43,293 bases of DNA, from assembly GCF_006265225.1 (NCBI RefSeq), contig NZ_VDCS01000018.1, forward strand, positions 1-43,293. The letters are read 5' to 3'. Position numbers and translations under genes: made by a program. A model generated the notes under the pieces. That model was not told where the DNA came from. It saw only the letters and a list, made by a program, of their open reading frames with translations, and searched no databases. This DNA is from Allotamlana fucoidanivorans. Its GTDB lineage: Bacteria; Bacteroidota; Bacteroidia; Flavobacteriales; Flavobacteriaceae. The stretch's first letter is position 1, and each line of letters starts with the position of its first letter. Below, one piece after another: positions 15,647 to 24,364 of the stretch.

Positions 15647-18235
15647 ATGCGAAAACTATTAATTTCATGTCTTTCTTTTTTTATCTGTTCCACCATTTAT
15701 TCACAAACTATTTATGTCTCTACAAATGGTAATGACACAAATGATGGCAGTGAAAATGCACCTTACAAATCATTCAGTAAAGCTGTTTCTGTAATGACTT
15801 CTGGTGATATTTGCATCATAAAAGGAGGCACTTATGAAGAACCTTTAATCATAAATAAAAGCGGTATCTCAGGAAGCTACCTAACCTTTAAAGCTGCTAA
15901 CGGAGAAACTGTTAACATAAAGGCTACTAGAAAACTTACTGGATGGCAACAGCACAGCGGTACTATTTACAAAACCAATGTAAATATGAGCATTGATAGC
16001 CGATTTCGTGCCGTATACCATCATGGTGAGTACATGGATTTAGCGCGTTGGCCAAACAACACAGATAATAACCGTTGGACCATTGATTGCCATCCCGTAT
16101 CGGGTGGTGGTAGCGGTAACTATATTACAGCCACTGGAATTCCTGATATCGATTGGGAAAATGGTGGGCTTTTGTATTACTTAGGAGCGCATTCTGGAAC
16201 AAGTTGGACAAGACCTATTACTGGGAGTTCTGCGACTAGAATTGACCACCAACAAGTTGATATTACAAAATGGCCCTTTGGCATTCATAACCCTGAAGTT
16301 TGGAGAAGTAACCCGGGCAACGAACGTGGACAGTTTTATTTGTTCAATAAACTTGAAGCATTAGACTATGCTAGGGAATGGTATTACGACAGTGCTGCAA
16401 ACATGATCTACTTTCAACCTGCTGATGGTAACTTGCCTGTGGATGGAACAGTTGAATATGCGGTTTCAAAATATGTTGCAGAAATAACTGGTGATTATGT
16501 TAAATTAGAAGGCTTAGATTTCTTTGGAGGAAGCATAAAAATACATAACAATGCAGATAACAATCAAATAATTAATTGTAAAATTATTCATGGTAGTGAA
16601 GGGCATGATTCCCTTAGTAATACTTCTGCTCAGGTTGGTGAGGCCGCTTTAGAAGTTTTGGGTGCTAATACCCTGATTCAAGGTAATATTATAGATCATA
16701 GCTCTGTAAGCGGTATACATATTATGGCTTGGGCTGGTGCACATAATTGCGTTGTTGAGAAAAATACAATTAGCAACACAGATTACAATGGTATTCATGC
16801 TTCACCTATAAGAACCTCAGCTGATAATTTAAAAATTTTGAAAAACACTATTTTTAATACAGGTAGAGATGGTATGTATGTAGCAGGAACAAATTGCGAA
16901 GTAGCCTACAATGATGTTTCTGCCTCTCAAAAAATTAACAGTGATTCAGGAATTTTTTATACTGTAGGCAACGCTAACCCCAAGAATAACGAAATTCATC
17001 ACAATTGGTTTCATGATGCAACAGCGCCAGCTTATTCACACAGCCCTGATAGTCCTGCTAAAGCTGCCGGTATTTATTTAGATAACAATAGTAAGGGCTA
17101 TACTGTGCACCATAATGTAGTTTGGAACGTATCTTGGAGTGCTTATCAAGTTAATTGGAATAATGTTGGTTTAAATTTTTATCACAATACCATTTGGAAT
17201 GCCGAACGTGCTATGGATTCTTGGGTAAATGGCTACACGCAATCCGATAATAAAATTTATAACAATTTTTCAAACAAAGGTGATTGGTTTACTGGCAATG
17301 ACCTTTCTGAATTTGATATTCAAGATAATTTAATAACTGCCGTATCTGTGCTTGAAAACCCCGAAAACCTTGACTTTATGCCAAAGGAAAATAGCGCATT
17401 AATAGATCAAGGAAGAGTGATTTCTGGGTTTGAAAAACCCTTTAAGGGTGTTGGTCCAGACATTGGAGCATATGAGCGATTGGGTACCAGATGGACAGCA
17501 GGCATAAATGCGATTGAAGATACTGGTTCAGGTGACATTGTTTCTGTATTAGATACTCAATTTACCATATTAACTACCTCTGAAACTTGTTCAGATGAAA
17601 ACAACGGCACACTAACCATTGAGGCCAGTACAGAGGCTGATTACAACATTAGCCTTGACGGAAATGATTTTGCCTTTACAAAGAACAAAACCATTACTAA
17701 TCTAACTCCTGGCTCTTATGAATTGTGTATTAGTATTAAAGGCATAAATGAATCACAATGCTTTGTTGTAAACATTGACGAAGCATTGCAAATAACTTCA
17801 AAGTCTACTCTATCAAATAAAAAACTTAATATAGAACTCTCAGAGGGGACAACACCATATAAAGTATATATAAACAATGACATGGTTTTAGAAACGCAAT
17901 CACCGTCTTTTTCTGTTGATGTATCACAAGGAGATATTGTTAAAATACAGTCCAATAAACCATGTGAGGGAGAAATAATAAAATCTATTGACTTTTATTC
18001 AAACATTCAACCTTTTCCCAATCCTACAACCGGTGTTTTCCAGATTAGTATTCCTATCAACGAGGGACTGATTCCAATAGAAATTTACAACATGACAACG
18101 CAACTTGTAAAAGCAAAAACATATACTATCATTGACGGAAAAATAACTATTGATTTAACCAATAATCCTCCAGGCGTATATTTTGCTAATTTAGTCTTAG
18201 ATAAACCAATAAATATTAAAATAATAAAAAAATAA
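15647..18235 (+). CDS. Secreted parallel beta-helix protein, T9SS type A tail
   Basis: 862 residues. Signal peptide 1 to about 19 (ends IYSQ). Residues 20-70 (TIYVSTNGNDTNDGS, YKSFSKAV, DICIIKGGTYEEPLII) are the usual N-terminal cap of right-handed beta-helix carbohydrate-active proteins. A region of repeated rungs runs from about 270 to 560 (NCKIIHGSEGH, GNIIDHSSVSGIHI, KNTISNTDYNGIHA, KNTIFNTGRDGMYV). From 640 on come beta-rich modules, then a type A sorting domain (about 783-862: PFPNPTTGVFQI, IEIYNMTTQLV, NNPPGVYFANL). A polysaccharide lyase or glycosidase role is likely for the fold, but no family-defining catalytic set could be assigned. The lipoprotein gene starts one base after its stop. 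Confidence 0.85.
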   Translation: MRKLLISCLSFFICSTIYSQTIYVSTNGNDTNDGSENAPYKSFSKAVSVMTSGDICIIKGGTYEEPLIINKSGISGSYLTFKAANGETVNIKATRKLTGWQQHSGTIYKTNVNMSIDSRFRAVYHHGEYMDLARWPNNTDNNRWTIDCHPVSGGGSGNYITATGIPDIDWENGGLLYYLGAHSGTSWTRPITGSSATRIDHQQVDITKWPFGIHNPEVWRSNPGNERGQFYLFNKLEALDYAREWYYDSAANMIYFQPADGNLPVDGTVEYAVSKYVAEITGDYVKLEGLDFFGGSIKIHNNADNNQIINCKIIHGSEGHDSLSNTSAQVGEAALEVLGANTLIQGNIIDHSSVSGIHIMAWAGAHNCVVEKNTISNTDYNGIHASPIRTSADNLKILKNTIFNTGRDGMYVAGTNCEVAYNDVSASQKINSDSGIFYTVGNANPKNNEIHHNWFHDATAPAYSHSPDSPAKAAGIYLDNNSKGYTVHHNVVWNVSWSAYQVNWNNVGLNFYHNTIWNAERAMDSWVNGYTQSDNKIYNNFSNKGDWFTGNDLSEFDIQDNLITAVSVLENPENLDFMPKENSALIDQGRVISGFEKPFKGVGPDIGAYERLGTRWTAGINAIEDTGSGDIVSVLDTQFTILTTSETCSDENNGTLTIEASTEADYNISLDGNDFAFTKNKTITNLTPGSYELCISIKGINESQCFVVNIDEALQITSKSTLSNKKLNIELSEGTTPYKVYINNDMVLETQSPSFSVDVSQGDIVKIQSNKPCEGEIIKSIDFYSNIQPFPNPTTGVFQISIPINEGLIPIEIYNMTTQLVKAKTYTIIDGKITIDLTNNPPGVYFANLVLDKPINIKIIKK

Positions 18236-18236
18236 G

Positions 18237-18947
18237 ATGATGAAATTTCTAAAATATACTTTCGGCTTAAGTATTATTATTTCTCTTGCAATAGCATGTT
18301 CTGGAGGAAGTGATGATGGTGGTTCGCCTCCAGAACCGAAAAACAATGCGCCTTTTAAAGTGACATCATTAACATTTCCTGAAAACGATATGCTATGTAC
18401 CTCCAATACTGTTGAATTCACTTGGGATGCAGCCACAGATCCTGATGGTGATAAGGTTTCATATATTCTAGAGATTTCAAAAGATTCTGGGTTTGGGGCA
18501 ATTGATCAGTCTGTGAATTCTAATACATCATCTAAATCAGTCTCATTAGAAAAAGGTATTATTTATTTCTGGCGTGTAAAAGTTAAGGACACTAAAGGCC
18601 TTGAAAGCGAATATTCATCTGTATTTAGATTTTATACAGAAGGTGAACCTTTAACTAATCATATTCCTTTTCCTGCGCAGCCAATAAATCCTGCAGACGG
18701 AGAAACTATTAATGGAAACTCAATTACCTTAGAGTGGGAAGCTACTGATATTGATAATGACCCATTGACATATGACGTATATGTTGACACCGTTAACCCG
18801 CCTACACAAAAAATAGGTGATAATCAAAGTAATAATACTACAAATGTTAACCTAAACCCTGCTTCAACCTATTATTGGAAAATTGTAACAAAAGATGATA
18901 AAGATGGACAGTCTATCGGACAAGTTTGGTCTTTTATGACCAATTAA
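18237..18947 (+). CDS. Lipoprotein with two FnIII-like domains
   Basis: 236 residues (or 235 from the second ATG at 18240). Lipoprotein signal ends LAIAC with Cys21, followed by SGGSDDGGSPPEP, an acidic/Gly/Ser stretch of the kind that sends lipoproteins to the surface in Bacteroidota. Two fibronectin-III-like modules follow, about 40-140 and 145-236, each with a 'tFtWda..DpDgD.vsY.leiskd' opening (VEFTWDAATDPDGDKVSYIL; LEWEATDIDNDPLTYDVYVD) and a YYWKIV/YFWRVKV strand. A carbohydrate- or protein-binding partner for the beta-helix protein encoded just upstream is the natural guess; the genes are one base apart and surely co-transcribed. Confidence 0.8.
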   Translation: MMKFLKYTFGLSIIISLAIACSGGSDDGGSPPEPKNNAPFKVTSLTFPENDMLCTSNTVEFTWDAATDPDGDKVSYILEISKDSGFGAIDQSVNSNTSSKSVSLEKGIIYFWRVKVKDTKGLESEYSSVFRFYTEGEPLTNHIPFPAQPINPADGETINGNSITLEWEATDIDNDPLTYDVYVDTVNPPTQKIGDNQSNNTTNVNLNPASTYYWKIVTKDDKDGQSIGQVWSFMTN

Positions 18948-18971
18948 TATTTATTAAGACCATAGTATAGG

Positions 18972-19001
18972 GAAAGCTGGAGTAAGAAAACTTCAGCTTT
19001 C
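18972..19001. terminator. Hairpin between convergent lipoprotein gene and porQ
   Basis: GAAAGCTGGAG and CTTCAGCTTTC pair over 11 bp with one G-T wobble and an 8-base loop. T content after the stem is low, so it may act as a shared, modest terminator. Confidence 0.6.
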
Positions 19002-20033
19002 TTATCTCAAATCAATCTGCAGTCCAAAAAAGTTGGAATTACCGGCACTTGTATATTTAGCATGCGTATAACTAAAACGCATTCTATTCATTTTTATAGA
19101 AATACCTGCCGACAGTCCTGAAAAATTGCGCTGATCAACTATTCTTAAATCCTCACCTCTTCTAAAATTATAACCTAACCGAATATTAAATCCTTTATCT
19201 GGAAACAATTCTGCGCCAATTATAGTATGCCTTATCACCTGACCAATAAAACCTATCTTTTCTGAACTTTGATTACCAGATAAATCACTGGTTACTCTAG
19301 CTGGATTAGGTCTTGCAATAGGCCATTGCTGTAAATTTTCTAAAGTAATATGCCAACGAATAGGTACATTTTCTAGTTTTTGAGACATTCCAAAAGCAAC
19401 TTCAAAAGGCAACTTTTCATAGATATCAGCATAAGTTGTTATTTGTGAACCTAAATTTCTAACCACCAACGCCGCATTGAAATCAATAGCTTCATCAATA
19501 TATAGTAAACCAAGATCAACCGCTACCCCAAAAGAACTATATTGCTCTAGGTTTGATGAAATAAATTTCACATTGGTTCCAAAATAAAAATCAGAATACC
19601 CTATTTGTAAGGCATAGCCTAAAGACAAAGCAGTTTCATTTCCTGTAAACGTTCCAGTAGAATTCCCATCTTCATCATAACCATCAAAAGAACCATAATT
19701 AATATAAGTAACACCTGTATGAAATGTTTGTGTTCTTCTATCAACAGTATAAGCATACGATGCTGTACCATAGCCAATACCTCCCAAATAACTGGTATAG
19801 TTTAAAGCCAATTGATTATCCATTTCCTCATTAATCGTGGCTGGATTAAACAACCCTTGCGTAACATCATAGTCAACATTGGTGAATACTTTTCCACCTA
19901 AAGCCGCTTGACGCGGAGACGCAATCAAATTAAGAAACTGATAGGTAGACTCGCCTCCCACTTGAGCTAGTGCCCACGTAGATACTAAACAGCAAAAAAA
20001 GGAGACTATTATTCTTAGCATATTGAGGCGCAA
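19002..20033 (-). CDS. porQ: Type IX secretion system protein PorQ
   Basis: PorQ is an outer-membrane beta-barrel of the T9SS attachment complex (with PorU, PorV, PorZ). 343 residues; start could be ATG 20033 or 20021 (MLRIIVSFFCC), both giving a signal peptide ending WALAQ. Family features: GGESTYQFLNLIASPRQAALGG at the mature N-terminus (core YQFLNLIASPRQAALGG), DVTQGLFNPA, LNYTSYLGGIGYG, and a C-terminal strand NFFGLQIDLR. It stands between lon and an inserted beta-helix/lipoprotein pair; in related genomes porQ is, as I recall, near cmk. Confidence 0.93.
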   Translation of the reverse strand: MRLNMLRIIVSFFCCLVSTWALAQVGGESTYQFLNLIASPRQAALGGKVFTNVDYDVTQGLFNPATINEEMDNQLALNYTSYLGGIGYGTASYAYTVDRRTQTFHTGVTYINYGSFDGYDEDGNSTGTFTGNETALSLGYALQIGYSDFYFGTNVKFISSNLEQYSSFGVAVDLGLLYIDEAIDFNAALVVRNLGSQITTYADIYEKLPFEVAFGMSQKLENVPIRWHITLENLQQWPIARPNPARVTSDLSGNQSSEKIGFIGQVIRHTIIGAELFPDKGFNIRLGYNFRRGEDLRIVDQRNFSGLSAGISIKMNRMRFSYTHAKYTSAGNSNFFGLQIDLR

Positions 20034-20089
20034 AGTAAATAAATCTATCTTAAAACGATAACATGAATCTTTTATTTTAATTCATAAAA

Positions 20090-20113
20090 AAACCTCGACA
20101 TATGCCGAGGTTT
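20090..20113 (-). terminator. lon terminator
   Basis: AAACCTCG (20090-20097) and CGAGGTTT (20106-20113) form an 8-bp stem with an 8-base loop; on the minus strand it is followed by a run of T. It lies 18 bases past the lon stop. Confidence 0.85.
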
Positions 20114-20131
20114 AAATATTGCTTTAATATG

Positions 20132-22588
20132 CTATATTTTTTTTGCGTTTTTTACTTTCTGATTTGTAATAGCTATGTTAATCACATCACTCATATCTGA
20201 CACATAATGAAATGTTAAGCCTTTTAAATATTCTGGTTTTATTTCCTCAATATCTCTACGGTTATCTTCACAAAGTAAAATCTCTTTTATTCTAGCCCTT
20301 TTGGCAGCAAGTATCTTTTCTTTAATACCTCCCACTGGTAACACCTTACCTCTTAAGGTGATTTCACCCGTCATTGCTAAACTTTTCTTGACTTTCTTTT
20401 GAGTGAATAGTGACACCAATGAGGTTAACATAGTAACGCCTGCACTAGGTCCATCTTTAGGTGTAGCCCCTTCAGGAACATGAATATGTACATTATAATT
20501 ATCAAAAACTGATGCGTCAATACCAAATGCATCAGCGTTAGATTTTATATACTCCATAGCAATGGTGGCCGACTCTTTCATAACCTTTCCTAGATTCCCC
20601 GTAATGGTCATAGCGCCTTTGCCCTTTGATAAAATCGATTCAATAAAAAGGATATCACCACCAACTCTGGTCCATGCTAAACCTGTTACAACTCCAGCTA
20701 CATTATTGTTTTCATATTTATCACGCTCTAATTTAGGTCCTCCTAAAACCTCAACAATGTCTTCATTAGTGACTTTAATATTATAGTCTTCTTCCATAGC
20801 TATACTTTTAGCCGCAAAACGCACCATTTTAGCCACCTGTTTTTCTAAACCACGAACGCCTGATTCACGTGTATAGCCCTCAACTATTTTTTCAAGTTGT
20901 GCTTTACCTATTTTCAAATCTTTAGCCGATAAACCATGCTCTTTTAATTGTTTTGGTAATAAATGACGCTTAGCTATTTCAACTTTCTCTTCAATGGTAT
21001 ACCCTGTAACGTTAATAATTTCCATACGATCTAATAATGCAGGCTGAATAGTTGATAAACTATTTGAAGTAGCAATAAACATAACTTTTGATAAGTCATA
21101 GCCCATTTCTAAAAAGTTATCATAAAACTCACTGTTTTGTTCAGGATCTAACACTTCTAACATTGCTGAAGAAGGATCGCCTTGATGCGAATTTGACAAC
21201 TTATCAATTTCATCTAAAACAAACACAGGATTTGATGTTCCTGCCTTTTTTAAGCTTTGAATAATACGCCCAGGCATAGCACCAATATAGGTTTTTCTAT
21301 GACCTCTAATTTCTGCCTCATCACGTAATCCGCCCAGCGAAATTCTCACATATTCTCTACCTAAAGCTTCCGCAATAGATTTTCCTAAAGAGGTTTTACC
21401 AACACCTGGAGGTCCATACAAACAAAGTATGGGAGACTTCATATCGTTTCTTAGCTTTAAAACAGCTAAATACTCAATAATTCTTCGCTTTACATCTTCT
21501 AAACCAAAATGATCGCGGTCTAATATTTTCATAGCTCGCTTCAAATCAAATTGGTCTTCACTAAATTCATTCCAAGGTAAATCTAAGAATAACTCTAGAT
21601 AATTACGCTGAATAGAATACTCTGCAACCTGAGGATTCATCCGTTGCATTTTAGCTATTTCCTTTTCAAAATGTTTAGCCACTTTTTCATCCCAAAGCTT
21701 ATCTTTAGCTTTGATCTTCATTTCCTCAATTTCCTGATCGTGACTTACACCACCCAATTCTTCCTGAATAGTTTTCATTTGCTGATGCAGAAAATATTCG
21801 CGCTGTTGTTGGCTCATATCCATTTGAACCTTAGACTGAATATCATTCTTAAGTTCTAGTTTCTGAAATTCAACATTCATAAACTTCAATGTAGCCAAAG
21901 CACGTTGCTTCAAGTTATTTATTTCTAATAACTCTTGCTTTTCCTTTACGGTAAGATTCATGTTTGATGACACAAAATTCACCAAAAATGAATTGCTTTC
22001 AATATTCTTAATAGCAAAAGAGGCCTCACTAGGAATATTCGGATTTTCCTTTATGATCTCAAGTGCAAGATCTTTTATAGAATCAATAATTGCAGAAAAC
22101 TCCTTATTATTCAATGCAGGTTTAGCCTCTGGAATATCTCTAATTGTAGCATTCATGTAAGGCGTCTCGGTAAGAACTTCAGCAACCTTAAACCGTTTTT
22201 TACCTTGAATAATTACAGTAACATTGCCATCGGGCATTTTTAAAACACGTAGTATTCTAGCTACCGTCCCCGTTTCATAAATATCTTTTGCCGTGGGTTT
22301 TTCTACAGACTCATCTTTTTGAGCCACTACCCCTATTACTTTACTTCCTTTATTAGCATCATTAATAAGTTTAACAGAGGTGTCTCTACCCGCTGTAATA
22401 GGTATAACAACACCTGGAAACAACACTGTATTTCTTAATGATAAAATAGGTAGTGTTTCTGGTAATTCTTCATTATTTATTGCCTCTTCATCTTCAGGAG
22501 TCATCAATGGAATTAGTTCTGAGTTTTCATCAAATTCCTGTAATGACAAACTGTCAAGGCTCATAAAATTAGATTTTTTCATAGACAT
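20132..22588 (-). CDS. lon: ATP-dependent protease Lon
   Basis: 818 residues. N-terminal substrate-binding LonN domain (about 43-245, [19 protein letters not shown]), coiled-coil linker, AAA+ module with Walker [10 protein letters not shown] and Walker [10 protein letters not shown], and the C-terminal protease with catalytic Ser715 ([10 protein letters not shown]) and Lys758 ([11 protein letters not shown]). It degrades misfolded and regulatory proteins in the cytoplasm. The Met at 22588 is followed by further Met codons at 22582 and 22564, so the exact start is open by up to eight residues. A strong sigma-54-type promoter lies about 125 bases upstream. Confidence 0.97.
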   Translation of the reverse strand: MSMKKSNFMSLDSLSLQEFDENSELIPLMTPEDEEAINNEELPETLPILSLRNTVLFPGVVIPITAGRDTSVKLINDANKGSKVIGVVAQKDESVEKPTAKDIYETGTVARILRVLKMPDGNVTVIIQGKKRFKVAEVLTETPYMNATIRDIPEAKPALNNKEFSAIIDSIKDLALEIIKENPNIPSEASFAIKNIESNSFLVNFVSSNMNLTVKEKQELLEINNLKQRALATLKFMNVEFQKLELKNDIQSKVQMDMSQQQREYFLHQQMKTIQEELGGVSHDQEIEEMKIKAKDKLWDEKVAKHFEKEIAKMQRMNPQVAEYSIQRNYLELFLDLPWNEFSEDQFDLKRAMKILDRDHFGLEDVKRRIIEYLAVLKLRNDMKSPILCLYGPPGVGKTSLGKSIAEALGREYVRISLGGLRDEAEIRGHRKTYIGAMPGRIIQSLKKAGTSNPVFVLDEIDKLSNSHQGDPSSAMLEVLDPEQNSEFYDNFLEMGYDLSKVMFIATSNSLSTIQPALLDRMEIINVTGYTIEEKVEIAKRHLLPKQLKEHGLSAKDLKIGKAQLEKIVEGYTRESGVRGLEKQVAKMVRFAAKSIAMEEDYNIKVTNEDIVEVLGGPKLERDKYENNNVAGVVTGLAWTRVGGDILFIESILSKGKGAMTITGNLGKVMKESATIAMEYIKSNADAFGIDASVFDNYNVHIHVPEGATPKDGPSAGVTMLTSLVSLFTQKKVKKSLAMTGEITLRGKVLPVGGIKEKILAAKRARIKEILLCEDNRRDIEEIKPEYLKGLTFHYVSDMSDVINIAITNQKVKNAKKI

Positions 22589-22709
22589 ATTTAGGTCAAA
22601 CTGTCATTAAAACAGTACTGAACAATTTTTTAAGTGATTTCTAATACTCAAATAAATACTAATAATCAGCTATTTACGTAGCCAACAACATATATTAGCA
22701 TAGTCTATA

Positions 22710-22727
22710 TGGCAAGAGCTGTGCCAA
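22710..22727 (-). promoter_or_regulatory. Sigma-54 (-24/-12) promoter in front of lon
   Basis: Minus strand TTGGCACAGCTCTTGCCA. It has TGGCAC, five bases, TTGC, with exactly 10 bases between the -24 GG (22725-22724) and the -12 GC (22713-22712). This is the RpoN consensus geometry. It points at lon, predicting a start near 22700 and a leader of about 110 bases. It also lies 36 bases after the rhomboid stop. Confidence 0.65.
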
Positions 22728-22762
22728 TAACGAACTAAAGAAACTTGACACCCTTTACTAAT

Positions 22763-23413
22763 CTATATTTTCCCCATTTTCTTTAACACAAACAACAATA
22801 CTATTGGAATTGCCAACAAACCAATCATAGGCAAACTGGTTTCAAAAAGCCATGGTGCTAAAAATAACGTTATGATATACCCACCAATAGCTCCTCCAAA
22901 ATGGGCATCATGCCCAATATTACCCACACGCTTTTTCATACCATACATAGAATACAATAAGTAACCGATACCAAATACATAAGCAGGAATAGGTACTGGA
23001 ATAAAGAAAAACATTAAACTCATACCTGGTTGAAGTAAAATAGCCGCATAAATAATACCAGTTACAGCACCACTAGCACCAACAGCACTATAATGATATT
23101 CGTTTTTATGAAAGTACAGTGACAATAAATTACCTAGTAGTAAACTACCAAAATAAATCAATAGAAATTGAACTGGGCTCAGCAGTCTAATTACTAAATC
23201 TGCAAAAAAATAAAGCGATAACATATTAAATAACAAGTGCTGTGTATCGGCATGTAAAAACCCAGAACTTATTAACCTAATTTGTTCCCCTCGCTTAACG
23301 GCACCAACATTAAATTTATATTTTTCAAAAAAGCTATAATCACCAAACCCTTTATAGGTAATTATAACATTGGCTGCTATTATGATGATGGTAACTAAAT
23401 CTAAATTGCCCAT
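22763..23413 (-). CDS. Rhomboid-family intramembrane serine protease
   Basis: 216 residues with about six hydrophobic segments. The catalytic Ser is S114 in VGASGAVTG (GxSG), the catalytic His is H171 in GHDAHFGGAIGGY; HLLFNMLSLYFFADLV carries the conserved HxxxN (H59, N63) of the oxyanion region. It cleaves membrane proteins inside the bilayer; substrates are not predictable. It starts 63 bases from the divergent acyltransferase gene and ends 174 bases before lon on the same strand. Confidence in the protease assignment is high because both active residues are present. Confidence 0.92.
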   Translation of the reverse strand: MGNLDLVTIIIIAANVIITYKGFGDYSFFEKYKFNVGAVKRGEQIRLISSGFLHADTQHLLFNMLSLYFFADLVIRLLSPVQFLLIYFGSLLLGNLLSLYFHKNEYHYSAVGASGAVTGIIYAAILLQPGMSLMFFFIPVPIPAYVFGIGYLLYSMYGMKKRVGNIGHDAHFGGAIGGYIITLFLAPWLFETSLPMIGLLAIPIVLLFVLKKMGKI

Positions 23414-23476
23414 AGCGTATGTAATGTTTAAATTGAATTTAATCTATATTTGTTGCTACAAATCTAAAATTAATTC

Positions 23477-24361
23477 ATGCAATTTCTAGCGTATATTCTT
23501 GTTTATCCAATTTTATGGGTAATATCTAAATTATCTTTTAGATTACTATACTTGATATCTGATGGCGTATACCTATTGGTTTATTATATTATTGGATACA
23601 GAAAACACATTGTTACGGATAATTTAAAATTGGTTTTCCCTGAAAAGCCTGAAAAAGAAATTATTATCATAAGAAAAAAATTCTACAAGCATTTATGTGA
23701 TATGTTTTTAGAAATGGCAAAAACCATGTCTATTTCAGAAGCTCAATTACGAAAAAGGTTTGTTATTAAAAATCCTGAAGAGTTTAAACGTTTAGAAGGT
23801 TTAAATAAAAGTATTATTGTGATTTTTGGACATTATGCAAGCTGGGAATGGACTATTGTTTTAAAAAATCATATCAGTTTTAAGACCTTTGGGGTTTACA
23901 AAAAACTAGCAAATAAATATTTTGACAACCTAATTAGAACGATTAGATCTAGGTTTGATACCACCTTAATCAGTACTAAAGAAACCATTGCTACTATTAA
24001 TAAATTTGAAGAAGCTGGTGTAAGAACATTAACGGGGTTTTTAAGTGACCAATCGCCAAGGCACACCAAAGATGCGTATTGGCAAAAATTTATGGGAATT
24101 GATGTCCCTTGCTTTACTGGCGCCGAGCGCTTAGCTAAAAAATTAGATTTTTCTACCGCTTACCTAAAAGTAACTAAAAAAAAACGGGGACATTATGAAG
24201 CTGAAATTATAACACTTGCCGAAGACTCCAGAACATTCAAGGACTATGATTTAACTAAATTGTTTCTTCAACAGTTAGAAAAACAAATTTATGAGGTTCC
24301 TGAATATTACTTTTGGACCCATAAACGTTGGAAACACCGAAAAAATAACCAACAAGGCTAA
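23477..24361 (+). CDS. Lysophospholipid acyltransferase family (LpxL/HtrB-like)
   Basis: 294 residues with an N-terminal hydrophobic segment (about 4-40). The acyltransferase motif is GHYASWEW with H119 and E124 (HX4E, rather than HX4D), followed by GFLSDQSPRHTKDAYW and FMGIDVPCFTGAERLAKKL, and the C-terminal PEYYFWTHKRWKHR, as in lipid A late acyltransferases. It probably adds a secondary acyl chain to lipid A on the inner face of the inner membrane. It converges with the sulfatase gene (3-base gap). A role in ornithine-lipid or other acylation cannot be excluded. Confidence 0.88.
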   Translation: MQFLAYILVYPILWVISKLSFRLLYLISDGVYLLVYYIIGYRKHIVTDNLKLVFPEKPEKEIIIIRKKFYKHLCDMFLEMAKTMSISEAQLRKRFVIKNPEEFKRLEGLNKSIIVIFGHYASWEWTIVLKNHISFKTFGVYKKLANKYFDNLIRTIRSRFDTTLISTKETIATINKFEEAGVRTLTGFLSDQSPRHTKDAYWQKFMGIDVPCFTGAERLAKKLDFSTAYLKVTKKKRGHYEAEIITLAEDSRTFKDYDLTKLFLQQLEKQIYEVPEYYFWTHKRWKHRKNNQQG

Positions 24362-24364
24362 ACG

